Shown: positions 9,578 to 19,455 of the stretch, one piece after another
Layout of the letters: the number at the start of each line of letters is the position of its first letter
Position numbering within the stretch: position 1 is the stretch's first letter
Source: Thraustochytrium sp. TN22
Taxonomy: Eukaryota > Sar > Bigyra > Thraustochytrida > Thraustochytriidae
Length of the DNA: 64,000 nucleotides
Direction: 5' to 3'
Assembly: GCA_013306675.1 (NCBI GenBank)
Contig: JABLUY010000176.1
Span: 1-64,000 of the forward strand
Program-made: the position numbers and the translations under genes
The notes under the pieces: generated by a model
What the model was told of the DNA's origin: nothing
Databases searched by the model: none
The model's input: only the letters and a program-made list of their open reading frames with translations

Positions 9578-12442
9578 ATGAGGGCGCCCAGCGCCATCGT
9601 GGCCGCCATGGCTGCGCTGGTCCTGGCCGCCTCGACCGAGGCGCAGCCAGCGAACATCACCGGTACGCTCTACGCGCGGTGCGATAACTACATGCGCGCC
9701 ATGCGCTACGTACGCCACGACCCGACCGGCGAGTGGGTCCTGGTCAACGACGCGCCCTTCCTCAAGCCCGGCTTCACGTCGGTGGAACTGGATGACTTCA
9801 CCTTCGACGTGAGCGGCTGGAACCAGCTCCTCCACACGGACATGAGCTTCCCGGGCACCACCAAGATCCGCCTGGAGTGCCGTGACAACTCCCACAACGA
9901 GGCGACCCCTGGCCCCGTGGAGCCCAGATACTCGTCCGGCCAGAAGGCCAACATGATTGCCCGCGTGGACGCCTGTTCTGGTCGCTTCGCCACGGACATG
10001 TCCACCGACTGGGTTGCGGACCCGAGCTACCCGGCCATTAACACGTGGTACGTCGCGGACAACCTTCAGTGGGACTACGACAACGACCAGGCGTACTCCA
10101 TGGCGGTGTTCGGCACGCCGGATGTAACGAACGTCCTCGACGGCACGGGCGCCACGTCCGTCTACAGCAACATCGGAGGCTTCTCCAGCGCGTATGGCGA
10201 TGCCTGGGTGTGGACCGGCGTGGAGCGCGACAACACGCTGGCCATCGAGGTTGTGGTGAACTGCGGCTGGGACCCGTGCCCGCAGGGCGGCTGCAACATC
10301 CTCTACGAGGAGGTGGACAACGACGACGGCAGCGGCATCCCGTTCAACACGTCCAACCCGTCCAGCGACGACCACACTGTCATCTACGGTCTGGAGATCG
10401 GCAGCATCACGCTGCTGGACGAGTTCGACTGGCTCAACGACCTGAGCAGCTCCAGCTCGCGCCGGCAGCTGCAGTCCCCGATCAACGCCGAGCTCACGCA
10501 CTACAACGTGCTGCCGTACACGGCCAACCCGGGCGGTGCGATCCCAGCGGACCTCGACTGCAGCCACAGCTCCGCCACGCTCTACTCTCCCACCTCCGGC
10601 GCCGTCTTCGTTGTGGACCCGCTCGAGACTGTGCCTGGCCAGGGCTGCCACCTGAGCTGGAACGGCGTCTTTGAGACCGTAGACGACTTCCAGCAGGACG
10701 ACTTCATGCTGTACTTCTTCCTCACGGACCTGAGCGCGACCGAGACCGTCGACAAGATCTTCTTCTACCCTGATGACAGCCACATTATCACCCAGGAGGA
10801 GCTTGAGCAGCCCAACTACGTCGTCACCGACTTCACCGTGTCGCAGCCGGACGGCAAGGACGGCGCGGTCATCACCCGCGTCGAGCTCGAGCGCAACACC
10901 TACACCGAGGACTCCTGCGACTTTCCGAGCGAGATCACCCTCACGGTCGGGACCTGCGACTTTACCGTCGCCGGCACGGACGGTGTCTATGTACACACGA
11001 TCATCGCCGGCGACCTGGCCAACACCATGGAGGAGTGCATCGAAAACTCGGACGATTTCAACGTCTGGGAAGCCGGCGATCAGATCGTCTACCAGGTGGA
11101 CGCCAGCATCGACATGACGCTGCCCAGCACCTGCGTCTCTCTCAACAAGGACCCCTCCACGATTGCTGCTGACCAGTCCTTCACGGACTACCTGGCCAAG
11201 CTCGATAGCGGTGTGGAGGCCTCTGCCAGCGAGGTGGTCAACCAGCTCGTGCTGGTCGCCGAGGAGTACGACGCCGAGAACTGCACGGGCCGCCTCGTGC
11301 CCATGGCCAAGCTGCTCTTCGAGTTCAACATGGCCACGACCTTCAGCCCGTCCGCTTGGGAGTTTGAGCCGGATCCGAGCATGGGGACGGTGGAGATGGA
11401 GGTGGTCGGCCTGACCTGCACGGACGACACTGCCGGCTCCACTGGTCTCTACTTTTGCAACGTGGTGATGCGGACTCTGACGTGCCAGCCCATGTCGGAG
11501 ACCGATGACCCCGGCATGTGCAAGTTTGACTACCTCAGCGCCTTCAATGTGGGTGCTACCTTCAACTACCCGGGCTTTTCGGAGACCAGCTTCCTCAAGG
11601 ACCCGACGCTGCCCAACGATCAGACCTTCCCCTGCCCGGATGTGTCTGAGCAGGAGGACGTCACCGGCACCTATCCGGTGGAGCTGACGCTCGACGGCGA
11701 CAACCTCAACAACCCCATTACGGCGACTCTCTCTTTCGACGGCCTCGTGGACGCCGGTGAGGATGTGGATGACATCGACGTGACGCTGCGCATCCTCTAC
11801 ATCAAGGTGACCATGGCCGACCTCGATGACCCCTCGCTCGAGTACATCGCGGCGTACGACATCGACGATAAGCTGCTCATGTGGGACAACCCGCTCTCGC
11901 ACTACTACTCGGACGCTCACTTTTGCCGCCACGATGCCGGTGGCGATGACGGCGTCAACGACGGCATCTGCCGCCCCTTCTACGAGATCAACGTGCCAGC
12001 TTCCGCTGCCGGCATCCCGCTCGTGGCCGGCAAGGGCTACGAGCTTTGCCAGTTCAACACGCAGCGTGGCCAGGACCGCTTCACCATTACGCCTAACAAC
12101 TGGGAGTTCAGCCGCTGGGTCGGCACCGAGGCCACGATGCTCTTCGAGGTGATTGCCGAGGTCGATGCCTGCGACACGCCGGACAGCTCTCGCCGCCGTT
12201 CCCTTCAGGACTCTGGCGCGATCGCGCGCCAGGTCGTCAAGATCTCCGGCTCCACCACCTTTTCCTCCTCCGATGCCTCCGAGTCCTCCGTTCCTGTCGC
12301 CGCCATCGCCGGTGGCGCCGCTGCTGGTGTGCTGGCCGTCGCCGCTGTCGCCGCCGCGCTTATTGTCCGCCGCCGTCGTAGCCAGCGCGCTTCTGGCGAG
12401 GCCAAGGCCGTCACTGATGTTCAGGCGGCCCAGATGGCTTGA
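9578..12442 (+). CDS. Surface-protein family member A (type I membrane protein)
   Basis: 954 aa. The start is the ATG at 9578, which opens directly into a signal peptide (residues 1-about 22, cleavage near TEAQ) and matches the start of paralog C; the frame is open further upstream but lacks homology there. The ectodomain is acidic, rich in Asp/Thr/Tyr, with many paired Cys and conserved blocks shared by A, B and C: INTWYVA, NCGWDPCP-GGC, DDFQQDDFMLYFF, AENCTGRLVPMAKL, RTLTCQPMSET, YYSDAHFCR and ITPNNWEFS. Sequons include PANITG and AENCTG. Basic RRxLQ-type sites lie at about 297-301 (SRRQLQ) and about 870 (RRRSLQ). One transmembrane helix (about 905-930) is followed by RRRR and a short cytoplasmic tail. 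I do not recognise the family. By architecture it is a secretory-pathway, plasma-membrane or surface glycoprotein. Confidence 0.85.
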   Translation: MRAPSAIVAAMAALVLAASTEAQPANITGTLYARCDNYMRAMRYVRHDPTGEWVLVNDAPFLKPGFTSVELDDFTFDVSGWNQLLHTDMSFPGTTKIRLECRDNSHNEATPGPVEPRYSSGQKANMIARVDACSGRFATDMSTDWVADPSYPAINTWYVADNLQWDYDNDQAYSMAVFGTPDVTNVLDGTGATSVYSNIGGFSSAYGDAWVWTGVERDNTLAIEVVVNCGWDPCPQGGCNILYEEVDNDDGSGIPFNTSNPSSDDHTVIYGLEIGSITLLDEFDWLNDLSSSSSRRQLQSPINAELTHYNVLPYTANPGGAIPADLDCSHSSATLYSPTSGAVFVVDPLETVPGQGCHLSWNGVFETVDDFQQDDFMLYFFLTDLSATETVDKIFFYPDDSHIITQEELEQPNYVVTDFTVSQPDGKDGAVITRVELERNTYTEDSCDFPSEITLTVGTCDFTVAGTDGVYVHTIIAGDLANTMEECIENSDDFNVWEAGDQIVYQVDASIDMTLPSTCVSLNKDPSTIAADQSFTDYLAKLDSGVEASASEVVNQLVLVAEEYDAENCTGRLVPMAKLLFEFNMATTFSPSAWEFEPDPSMGTVEMEVVGLTCTDDTAGSTGLYFCNVVMRTLTCQPMSETDDPGMCKFDYLSAFNVGATFNYPGFSETSFLKDPTLPNDQTFPCPDVSEQEDVTGTYPVELTLDGDNLNNPITATLSFDGLVDAGEDVDDIDVTLRILYIKVTMADLDDPSLEYIAAYDIDDKLLMWDNPLSHYYSDAHFCRHDAGGDDGVNDGICRPFYEINVPASAAGIPLVAGKGYELCQFNTQRGQDRFTITPNNWEFSRWVGTEATMLFEVIAEVDACDTPDSSRRRSLQDSGAIARQVVKISGSTTFSSSDASESSVPVAAIAGGAAAGVLAVAAVAAALIVRRRRSQRASGEAKAVTDVQAAQMA

Positions 12443-13506
12443 GCGACTACCATCTTACCACGCAATTGCGCAGGAAAGAATTCTTCGTTTTGATTTTTAC
12501 ATCAATACAGAATGCGCAAAATCCTCGACACGCTGCCAGACCGCCACCCCTCTCGTACACCGCCGCGGCCTCGCATGCCAAAGGATTGGATGCCGCCGCC
12601 CGGCCGCTCTTGCGAAAGCCGCAGCACTGCAAATCACTTCGCGCAAGTCCGGGTGAGCCACGCCGTGACGTGAGGCGTTGTCGACGGCGATGCGGCTCCT
12701 TGGCACCGCGACGCATCTCTGCGCCAGTGCAGTGGCTGTAGCTGCGCTGCGCGGCGCGTGCAACCCACGCACGCGCGGGAGCGGCCGCCGTATGCGATGG
12801 TGCCGCACTGCCGCTGGTACGGTACTCCAGGGTTGGGGTGGGGTACTCGTACCTCACAGCCTGCAGGAGCTAGCCTAGCTCTAGCCTGCCAGCCTGCGCC
12901 AGGGAGGCGGCTCGGCTCCCGGAGGCTCGGCTCCGCTCGACTCGGCTGCGGCGCGGCTCGACCCGGCTCGACGCGGGTCGACTCGGCTCGGCTCGACTCC
13001 ACGCTCGACTGTCGACTCAGGCGTCGACGACCTCTTCGGTCGGTGGACTCGGACCGCGGCCGGTGGGGCGGCCGCGCGAGCGCGGGCTCCGTGGGTATCG
13101 GGCCTTTAGAAGGCGCCTGCCAGTGCCAGTGGTGGCCGCCGCGGGCCGTGGCCGCGTGGAGTACGAGTTCCAACACAACCCGAACTTGCAGGCCCGGCCT
13201 GGGCGCTGTGGCCGGCGGTCGGCCTGGAATTGGAGTGCCAGTGCCAGCGGAGGGCGACTCGCAGGGCCTGGGCACGATCGGGCGCGCGGCGGCCTCGAAC
13301 GTACGCACGCTCGGTGCAAAGGCCAGCATCCTGCTTGGATCGAGTGGGCTGCTCTGCCAGCGCTGGCTGGCAGCGGCTTAGGCGACCTAGCTAGCTAGAG
13401 CCGTGTGCACGCGGCCCTGGCCAAGTGACAGCAGCCAGAACCGGAACTTGAAAGGCCGCCCTGCATTGCCCCCTGCATTTTGCGCGCGGTTTCTTGTACG
13501 TGTCGA
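12443..13506. other. Spacer between genes A and B
   Basis: 1.06 kb with no recognised gene. Around 12.90-13.02 kb it holds degenerate GGCTCGACTCG pentamer-like repeats, AGCTAG clusters at 12867-12890 and 13386-13400, and presumably the A terminator and B promoter. Confidence 0.6.
13386..13402. repeat. 17-bp direct repeat, 5' of gene B
   Basis: CCTAGCTAGCTAGAGCC, identical to 16529-16545 at the 3' end of gene B. The two copies bracket the B gene. Confidence 0.6.
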
Positions 13507-16500
13507 ATGGGGGGGGCTTTAGTCTGCAGTGTCTTCACGGTGCTGCTCGCCGTGGTGGCCGCGCTCGTCGGGCCAGCTGGTGCGGCCTCTGCCAAGGTCA
13601 AGTCGCACAGGGGAAGCGTCGTGTCGCACAGCAAACAGCCCGTGTCGATCGAGAGGCAGGTGCACAATCCGAAGAACGGCAAGTGGGAGACAGTCAATGC
13701 GGCACCCCTGAGCAAGCCGGGCCAGCAAAGGACGCACGCGGGCAAGCCGGGGTTCTATGACACAGTGGGGCCCGATGAGCTCGCCGTTGTGGAGATGGAC
13801 TTCCGCGGCAAGCACAAGATCAAGGTGACGTGCCAAGACATGTCGCTCGAGGACGCGGGCGCGGGCCCGGGCGACATCTCGGACCCTGCCGACTACAACC
13901 TCGCGGACCTCGTGGCGTACTTGATGGCGCAAGTGCAAGCGTGTTCCGCAAACTTCGCCGTGAATGCAGGCACCACGTGGAATTCAGAAGGGTCCGCGCC
14001 AATCAACACGTGGTACGTGGCGAGCAACACGCCTTTTGACTACGAGAACTGGAGCCTGGACTTTAACGAGACCACGCAGGTGCAGCTCACGCACTACGTG
14101 CTCGGCACTGAGGACGAGGCCATGGTGGAGGTCGCGTATATCCGCAGCTTCGCGGACATCGTGTCCCTCCACGATACCGCCTATCTTTGGACGACGGCAG
14201 AACGCGACAACATGCTGGTCATCGAGATCATTGTCAACTGCGGCTGGGACCCTTGTCCGGGCGGTGGCTGCAGAATCTACTACGAGGAGCTGGACAACCC
14301 GTTCGGGCAAGGCCTTTTCGTCGACCCGTGGAGCCCACCTTCCAGCCCGGAAGCTGAGGTGATTTACGCGCTCGAGATCGGCAGCGTCAACCTCGTGGAT
14401 GAATTCGTGGCCGCCAACGACTTGAGCGTCAGCATCGTTCAGAGCGATGGGTCCAGGCGCATTCTTAAGCAGCAAGCGGCCCCGCGCAGCAGCACCGCAG
14501 CACGCGACTTGCAGCAGCCCGTCAACGCGGACCTCACCCACTATAACGTGCTCTTCTACGCGGACACCGAGGTGCCGCAGGACCTCAACTGCTCCGCGAG
14601 CTACGCGGTGCTGTACTCCGATGTTACGGAGGCTTATTTTGAGGCGACGCTCGAGACGATCGCTGGAGAGGGCTGCTACTTGAACTGGGATGGCATCTTC
14701 GAGTCCCTGGATGACTTCCAGCAGGACGACTTCATGCTCTACTTTTTCTTCTCCGGCCTGAGCGAGATGTCCGAGATCACGCGCTACTTCTTCTACCCGG
14801 CTGAGGGCCACATCACAACTCTCGATGAGCTCAACCAGCCCACCTTTGTCGTCACGGAATTTGCTGTCGCGCAGCCGGCCGGGAGAGATGGCGCGGTGCG
14901 CACTCGCATCGAGCTCGAGCGCAACACCTACACCGCAACGGCCTGCGGATTCCCCGAGACTGTGGAGGTCTCCATCGGCATCTGCAACTTCACCCTCGCT
15001 GGCGCGGACGGCACGTATGAGCACACGATTGCGGCGGAGGACCTGGCGAACTTTTTGGAGGAGTGCATCGACAACGCCGATGACGCTGACGTCTGGGAAA
15101 CTGGCAACATGATCGTCTACAATGTCCACGTCGGCCTCCGTTTCGAGCTGCCGCCGTCCTGCCCCGCGCTGGACAAGCCGCACCCGACGATTGCGCCGGA
15201 CCAGGCCTCCACACGGTACCTTGCAAAGCTAGAAAAGACCGTCTCCGACGCGGCCGCCGAGGAGGTCAACCAGCTTGTCTTGGTCGCCACGGGCTACGAC
15301 GCCGAGAACTGCACCGGTCGTTTGGTGCCCATGGCCAAGTTAACCTTCGAGTTCAATCTAGCCTCGACCATGGCTCCCGAGCACTGGTGGCTGGAGGACG
15401 ACCCGCGGATGGGAACGGTTGCGCTGGAGGAGATTGGCAAGGACTGTGTTGACTACACCGGGACAAGCGACGGACTCTTCATGTGCACCGTGCAGATGCG
15501 GACCCTGACGTGCCAGCCCATGTCGGAGACCAGCGAGCCGGGCGCGTGTATGTTTGACTACCTGAGTGACTTCATCGTGGGCGCCACTTTCGATTACCCG
15601 TTTGGCTCGAGGGTGGACAAGGAGACGAGCTTCCTCAAGGACGTGACGCTGCCGAATAACCAGATCTTTCCGTGCCCGGCCGTCTCGCCGCAGGAGGACG
15701 TGACCGGGACCTACCCGGTGCACCTCGCGATCGATGGCGAAAACCTCAACAACCCGGTCACGGCGACGCTGGCGTTTGATGGTCTCGTGGACGCCGGCGA
15801 GGACCCGGACGAGATCGACGTCACGCTGCGTCTCCTCTCCATTATCGTCACCATGACCGACCTGGATGACCCCTCGCTCGTCTTCATCACGGCCTTTGAC
15901 GCGGAGGACAAGAAGCTCCTTTGGAACAACGAGCTGGCGCACTACTACTCGGACGCGCATTTCTGTCGCTTCGAGAGCGCCGCTGGCGACAGTATCAACG
16001 ACGGCATCTGCAGGCCATTTTACGAAATCTACGTCCCGGCCACGGCTGCCAACATCCCGCTCGAGACAAACCGCGGCTACAGCGACTGTCAGTTCAACGG
16101 CGAGCGCGGCCAGGACCGCTTCGTCTTCACGCCCAACAACTGGGAATTCAGCCTCTGGGTGGGCACCGACGCGAACATGACCTTTGACGTGATCGCCGAG
16201 GTCGACGCCTGTACGACGCCGATGCAGCCCGCCAGGCTCCGCCGCTCGCTCCAGAGCGCGGCGCTCGCGCGCCAGGTCGTGCACGCCTCGCACACGATCC
16301 GCACGATCGGCAGGGCCTCCACCGAAGTTGCGCCTGGTGCCGACGCGGAGCAGATGAGCGCGGAAGCCACCCTCGTCGCCATTATTTGCGCGGCGGTCGG
16401 CGTCCTTGCCCTCGCAGCCTTGGCTGCGGCCCTGATCCTCCGTCACCGCCGTGCGGCTCCCGACCGCAAACTCGAAGCTGATGCCGATGCGCAGATCGGT

Positions 16501-16533
16501 GCACGCGAGAACGGTTGGCATGCCAGTGCCTAG
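13507..16533 (+). CDS. Surface-protein family member B (type I membrane protein)
   Basis: 1008 aa. The ATG at 13507 opens a signal peptide (hydrophobic core VCSVFTVLLAVVAALV, cleavage near GPAGAAS). B shares all conserved blocks of A and C: INTWYVAS, NCGWDPCPGGGC, DDFQQDDFMLYFF, AENCTGRLVPMAKL, RTLTCQPMSET, YYSDAHFCR and TPNNWEFS. It is clearly more diverged, especially in the first 100 residues, where it has a Lys/His-rich insert after the signal peptide. The first basic site is altered (AARDLQ, preceded by RRILKQ); the second is RRSLQ just before the stalk. One transmembrane helix lies near the C-terminus (about 955-980), then RHRRA and a roughly 35-residue acidic tail. Its codon choice is less extreme than that of A and C. 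Function unknown; it is the oldest-looking copy of the array. Confidence 0.85.
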   Translation: MGGALVCSVFTVLLAVVAALVGPAGAASAKVKSHRGSVVSHSKQPVSIERQVHNPKNGKWETVNAAPLSKPGQQRTHAGKPGFYDTVGPDELAVVEMDFRGKHKIKVTCQDMSLEDAGAGPGDISDPADYNLADLVAYLMAQVQACSANFAVNAGTTWNSEGSAPINTWYVASNTPFDYENWSLDFNETTQVQLTHYVLGTEDEAMVEVAYIRSFADIVSLHDTAYLWTTAERDNMLVIEIIVNCGWDPCPGGGCRIYYEELDNPFGQGLFVDPWSPPSSPEAEVIYALEIGSVNLVDEFVAANDLSVSIVQSDGSRRILKQQAAPRSSTAARDLQQPVNADLTHYNVLFYADTEVPQDLNCSASYAVLYSDVTEAYFEATLETIAGEGCYLNWDGIFESLDDFQQDDFMLYFFFSGLSEMSEITRYFFYPAEGHITTLDELNQPTFVVTEFAVAQPAGRDGAVRTRIELERNTYTATACGFPETVEVSIGICNFTLAGADGTYEHTIAAEDLANFLEECIDNADDADVWETGNMIVYNVHVGLRFELPPSCPALDKPHPTIAPDQASTRYLAKLEKTVSDAAAEEVNQLVLVATGYDAENCTGRLVPMAKLTFEFNLASTMAPEHWWLEDDPRMGTVALEEIGKDCVDYTGTSDGLFMCTVQMRTLTCQPMSETSEPGACMFDYLSDFIVGATFDYPFGSRVDKETSFLKDVTLPNNQIFPCPAVSPQEDVTGTYPVHLAIDGENLNNPVTATLAFDGLVDAGEDPDEIDVTLRLLSIIVTMTDLDDPSLVFITAFDAEDKKLLWNNELAHYYSDAHFCRFESAAGDSINDGICRPFYEIYVPATAANIPLETNRGYSDCQFNGERGQDRFVFTPNNWEFSLWVGTDANMTFDVIAEVDACTTPMQPARLRRSLQSAALARQVVHASHTIRTIGRASTEVAPGADAEQMSAEATLVAIICAAVGVLALAALAAALILRHRRAAPDRKLEADADAQIGARENGWHASA

Positions 16534-16545
16534 CTAGCTAGAGCC
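16529..16545. repeat. 17-bp direct repeat, 3' of gene B
   Basis: Second copy of CCTAGCTAGCTAGAGCC (first at 13386-13402). It overlaps the gene B TAG stop codon. Confidence 0.6.
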
Positions 16546-16570
16546 AGGCCCAGGCTGCAGCGCGCCAGCG

Positions 16571-16611
16571 CAAGCGAGCGAGCGAGCGAGCGAGCGAGCG
16601 AGCGAGCGAGC
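16571..16611. repeat. (AGCG)n tetranucleotide microsatellite
   Basis: About ten consecutive AGCG units directly downstream of gene B. Confidence 0.9.
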
Positions 16612-16863
16612 GTGCGAGCGTGAGCTTGCGCTCTCCTGGTGGCGCGCGCGCGCCAAGGCGGCACGAGGCTGGCTTTTACGCCCGGACTCTCGCGGCGGCC
16701 CGGTGCTGCGGAGGCAGACGGGGACGGCGGCCCCGGAGACGAGTCGGGCCGCAGGTAGTAGCAAGCAGCCGACACGGCCTGGCGGACGAACCTGAGCCTG
16801 TGAGACGCAACTCCAAGTCCAGCCCCAGCCCCACCTAGCCCACCCAGCCAACCATGCCGAGCC

Positions 16864-16912
16864 CGAGCCGAGCCGAGCCGAGCCGAGCCGAGCCGAGCCG
16901 AGCCGAGCCGAG
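16864..16912. repeat. (GAGCC)n pentanucleotide microsatellite
   Basis: About ten perfect GAGCC units. Confidence 0.92.
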
Positions 16913-19378
16913 ACGACAGGCAGCCAAGGCCGAGCCGCCTCTCTCGAACGCGGAAAGCACAGCGCCGGCACCGGCACGGTGCCAGCACGTGCCGCACGCG
17001 CTGCTAGTAGCTCAAGTAGTACTTTAGCTAGCGCACACTGCCATCTTCGATCTCCTCTGACTCAGGCTGGCGCGCGAGTCAGGCTGGCTACGGCGCTGGC
17101 CACGGCTGACTGGCAGGGCGGGCGATGCAGTGCAGTACGGCGCGCAGCGCGGCGCCAGGGACGCGCCACGCCAGGGCAACTCCGCGCTGAGCGCAACACA
17201 GCCAGCCTGCAAGGCGCCAGAGCGCGCTTCGCCTCGGCAGGCCGGCGCCGTTGCTCAGCTAGCTAGCTCTAGCTAGCTAGTTAGCGCTTGCTGGCGGCAA
17301 GTACATCGCTCAAGCTACCGGCTCGCGCACACGTCGCTGGCAGGATCGAGATGGCGGCGGCCCGCACTCGCTCGCGCGAACCGCACTGGCCATGACTCGG
17401 ATCGCAGCCCCGATGCGCACCGCTGCATCAGCTCACCCGCGGACGCTTCGAGTCGTGCTCGCGCGCGCTCGCGGCAGCCGCCGGCAGCTTGTGGCTGCGA
17501 CGAAGACATACGAACGGAGCCGGAGACAGCCGCCGGACGAGCTCGCTCGCCGCGCTCGCCCGCGACTCAGCGAGCGCTCGCAAGATCCGCGCCTGTGCAT
17601 TCCTGCCGTAACCGTGGCCGAGGCCGTCGCGTGCACGTCGTCGCCTCGCCTTCAAAGCCTTCAAAGCCCTTCAAACACAGCGCGCGCGCGCACGTGTGTG
17701 CGGTACTGCCAGCGGTGGGCCGCCCGGCCTGCCAGCCTGATGCGAGAGGGCCAGGCCGCCTCGAGACGAGACTCGAGACTCGGGCGGTAGCAGCTGCAGT
17801 GCAGGACTTACGGCGCGAGCCTCGAGCCTCGAGGTACCGCTGGAAGGCAACTGACTGGCTGCAACTGGCTGGCCGCTGGCTGCTGGCGGCTTCTGCCAAC
17901 TCTGTCGTTGCAGGCTTGCAGCTGCGCTGTCAGGCTGCTCCCCCGCTCGGCCCCGCTCTCCAAGTCGCCCCGGCCTCTTCGACTCAAGGCGCCGCGGCGC
18001 CGCGGCGCGCGCTCGCCGGACGCGCTGGCCGCCGCCAGCCCGAGCCGTGCCAGTGTTTTGCTCAGCTGTTTTGTGTTGACTCATCGATGATCGCCGGCCG
18101 GGCCGGCCTCGTCTCGTGGTTAATTGCGAAGATCGCTTGCAGGCCTTGCGACAGGGCCACTCGGTCCCCGTAGCTTTGGGGAGGTGGAAGCGGAGGGCTC
18201 CCTGAGTCAGGCTGCCGCGCGACGTCCGCGGCCAGGAGCGCGAGCGCGGGCGCGATCGATCCACGCTGGCGCCGGGGATGGATGGATGCAAGGATGGATG
18301 CATGAGATGGACGGATGAATGGCTGCGCACTGGGAGATGTCAGGCCGCGGTGGCAGCTTGCGCCGACGAGTGACTGGATTTCTCTTGAGAGCAGCCTCCA
18401 GCAGCCGCGTCTCGCCTGGGGTGCGCACGCGCGCGGGAGCGCTACTCGCCGCGCTTCTCCGCGCTTCTCCTAGCTTGCTAGCTAGCTAGAGCTAGCCGCT
18501 TCGACTCGGAGCAGAGCCGAGAGCCTGCGCGCGTGTCTGCCTGGCACCTTCACGCCAATGTCGTCTTATGCGCAGCACATGGTTGGTTACTTGATAGGAT
18601 GCATGTCGCTTCACAATGCAAGGCAGCGTTGTCTGTCAACGGAGGCGGGTACCCTCATGGGACTGGCGTCACGGTGCAGTGGCTCACAGTCAGGCGGAAA
18701 AGGCGGAAAACTCAGTTCTCACCCACAGTGCCACGACGCAGCACGTGCAGCCCGTGCGAGAGCTTCCAAACAGATCTTCCAAACAGATCTACGGCATAGA
18801 CGCGATCATGATCGCTGGAGCGCGCCAGTGCTGCCAGGGGTGGGACTCGGCCGCCAGAGGTATTCATCCCTTGAATGCCTCTGCCTCCCGCCCTCTGCCT
18901 CCAAGGCACGCCTCTGTACGGTCCTCCACCGGGCCTCGGCCTCCTCTAGCCGCCCACTGCGATTTCACGCGACTCATCGCTGCCACCACTGGCAGTGCGG
19001 CTCGGCAGGCCGTCCAGCGCACACGTCCGAGCCTTTGAAGCTGCCTGCTGGCTGCCCTTCTGGTATCTAGACGTCGTCCCAACTGAGCTCAACGCTCTTC
19101 GCCTGCGCACCGAAGATCGCGACTGCGTCCTCCTGGGTGCCACTGGCGTCGCTTGCCTACCTACCTCACCCGGTCGAGCTCATTTTCCAGCCCTCTTCGC
19201 GGCGGCCCAGCCCAGCCCAGCCCAGCCTAGCCCCCCGCCCCCCCGTCCTCCCGATCCCACATCCTCCTGCTAACGTCCAAGTCCTCCAGGTGCTCCTCCC
19301 AGGCCTCACTGCAAGGGCTGCGAGGTACAAGAACGCCGGCCCCCAGTAGAGCGCCAGCGCGCTTCGGCCCTGGGGGAC

Positions 19379-19393
19379 GCAAACCCGAAACCC
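19379..19393 (+). promoter_or_regulatory. Shared 15-bp element upstream of gene C
   Basis: GCAAACCCGAAACCC, 77 bp before the gene C ATG; identical to the copy 79 bp before gene A. Confidence 0.45.
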
Positions 19394-19455
19394 GTTCGAA
19401 GAGCAACCAACTTGAAGGAGAGAGTGGTGAGCGGGAAAGGCGAGCAGTAGTGAAG

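Larger units (their letters stand above)
16534..19455. other. 2.9 kb spacer between genes B and C
   Basis: No gene recognised. It contains (AGCG)n and (GAGCC)n tracts, AGCT/CTAG clusters at 17256-17284 and 18470-18496, a GATG-rich run at about 18277-18323, a CCCAG pentamer run at about 19205-19228, and the presumptive promoter of gene C. The last 150 bp partly resemble the leader of gene A. Confidence 0.6.

Noticed and set aside
9068-11932. 954-codon open frame antisense to gene A (and a similar one at 19657-22275 antisense to C)
   Set aside because: Composition is Val/Arg/His/Gly-biased, as produced by reading C/G-ending codons backwards; no motifs and no signal peptide. Shadow of the real genes.
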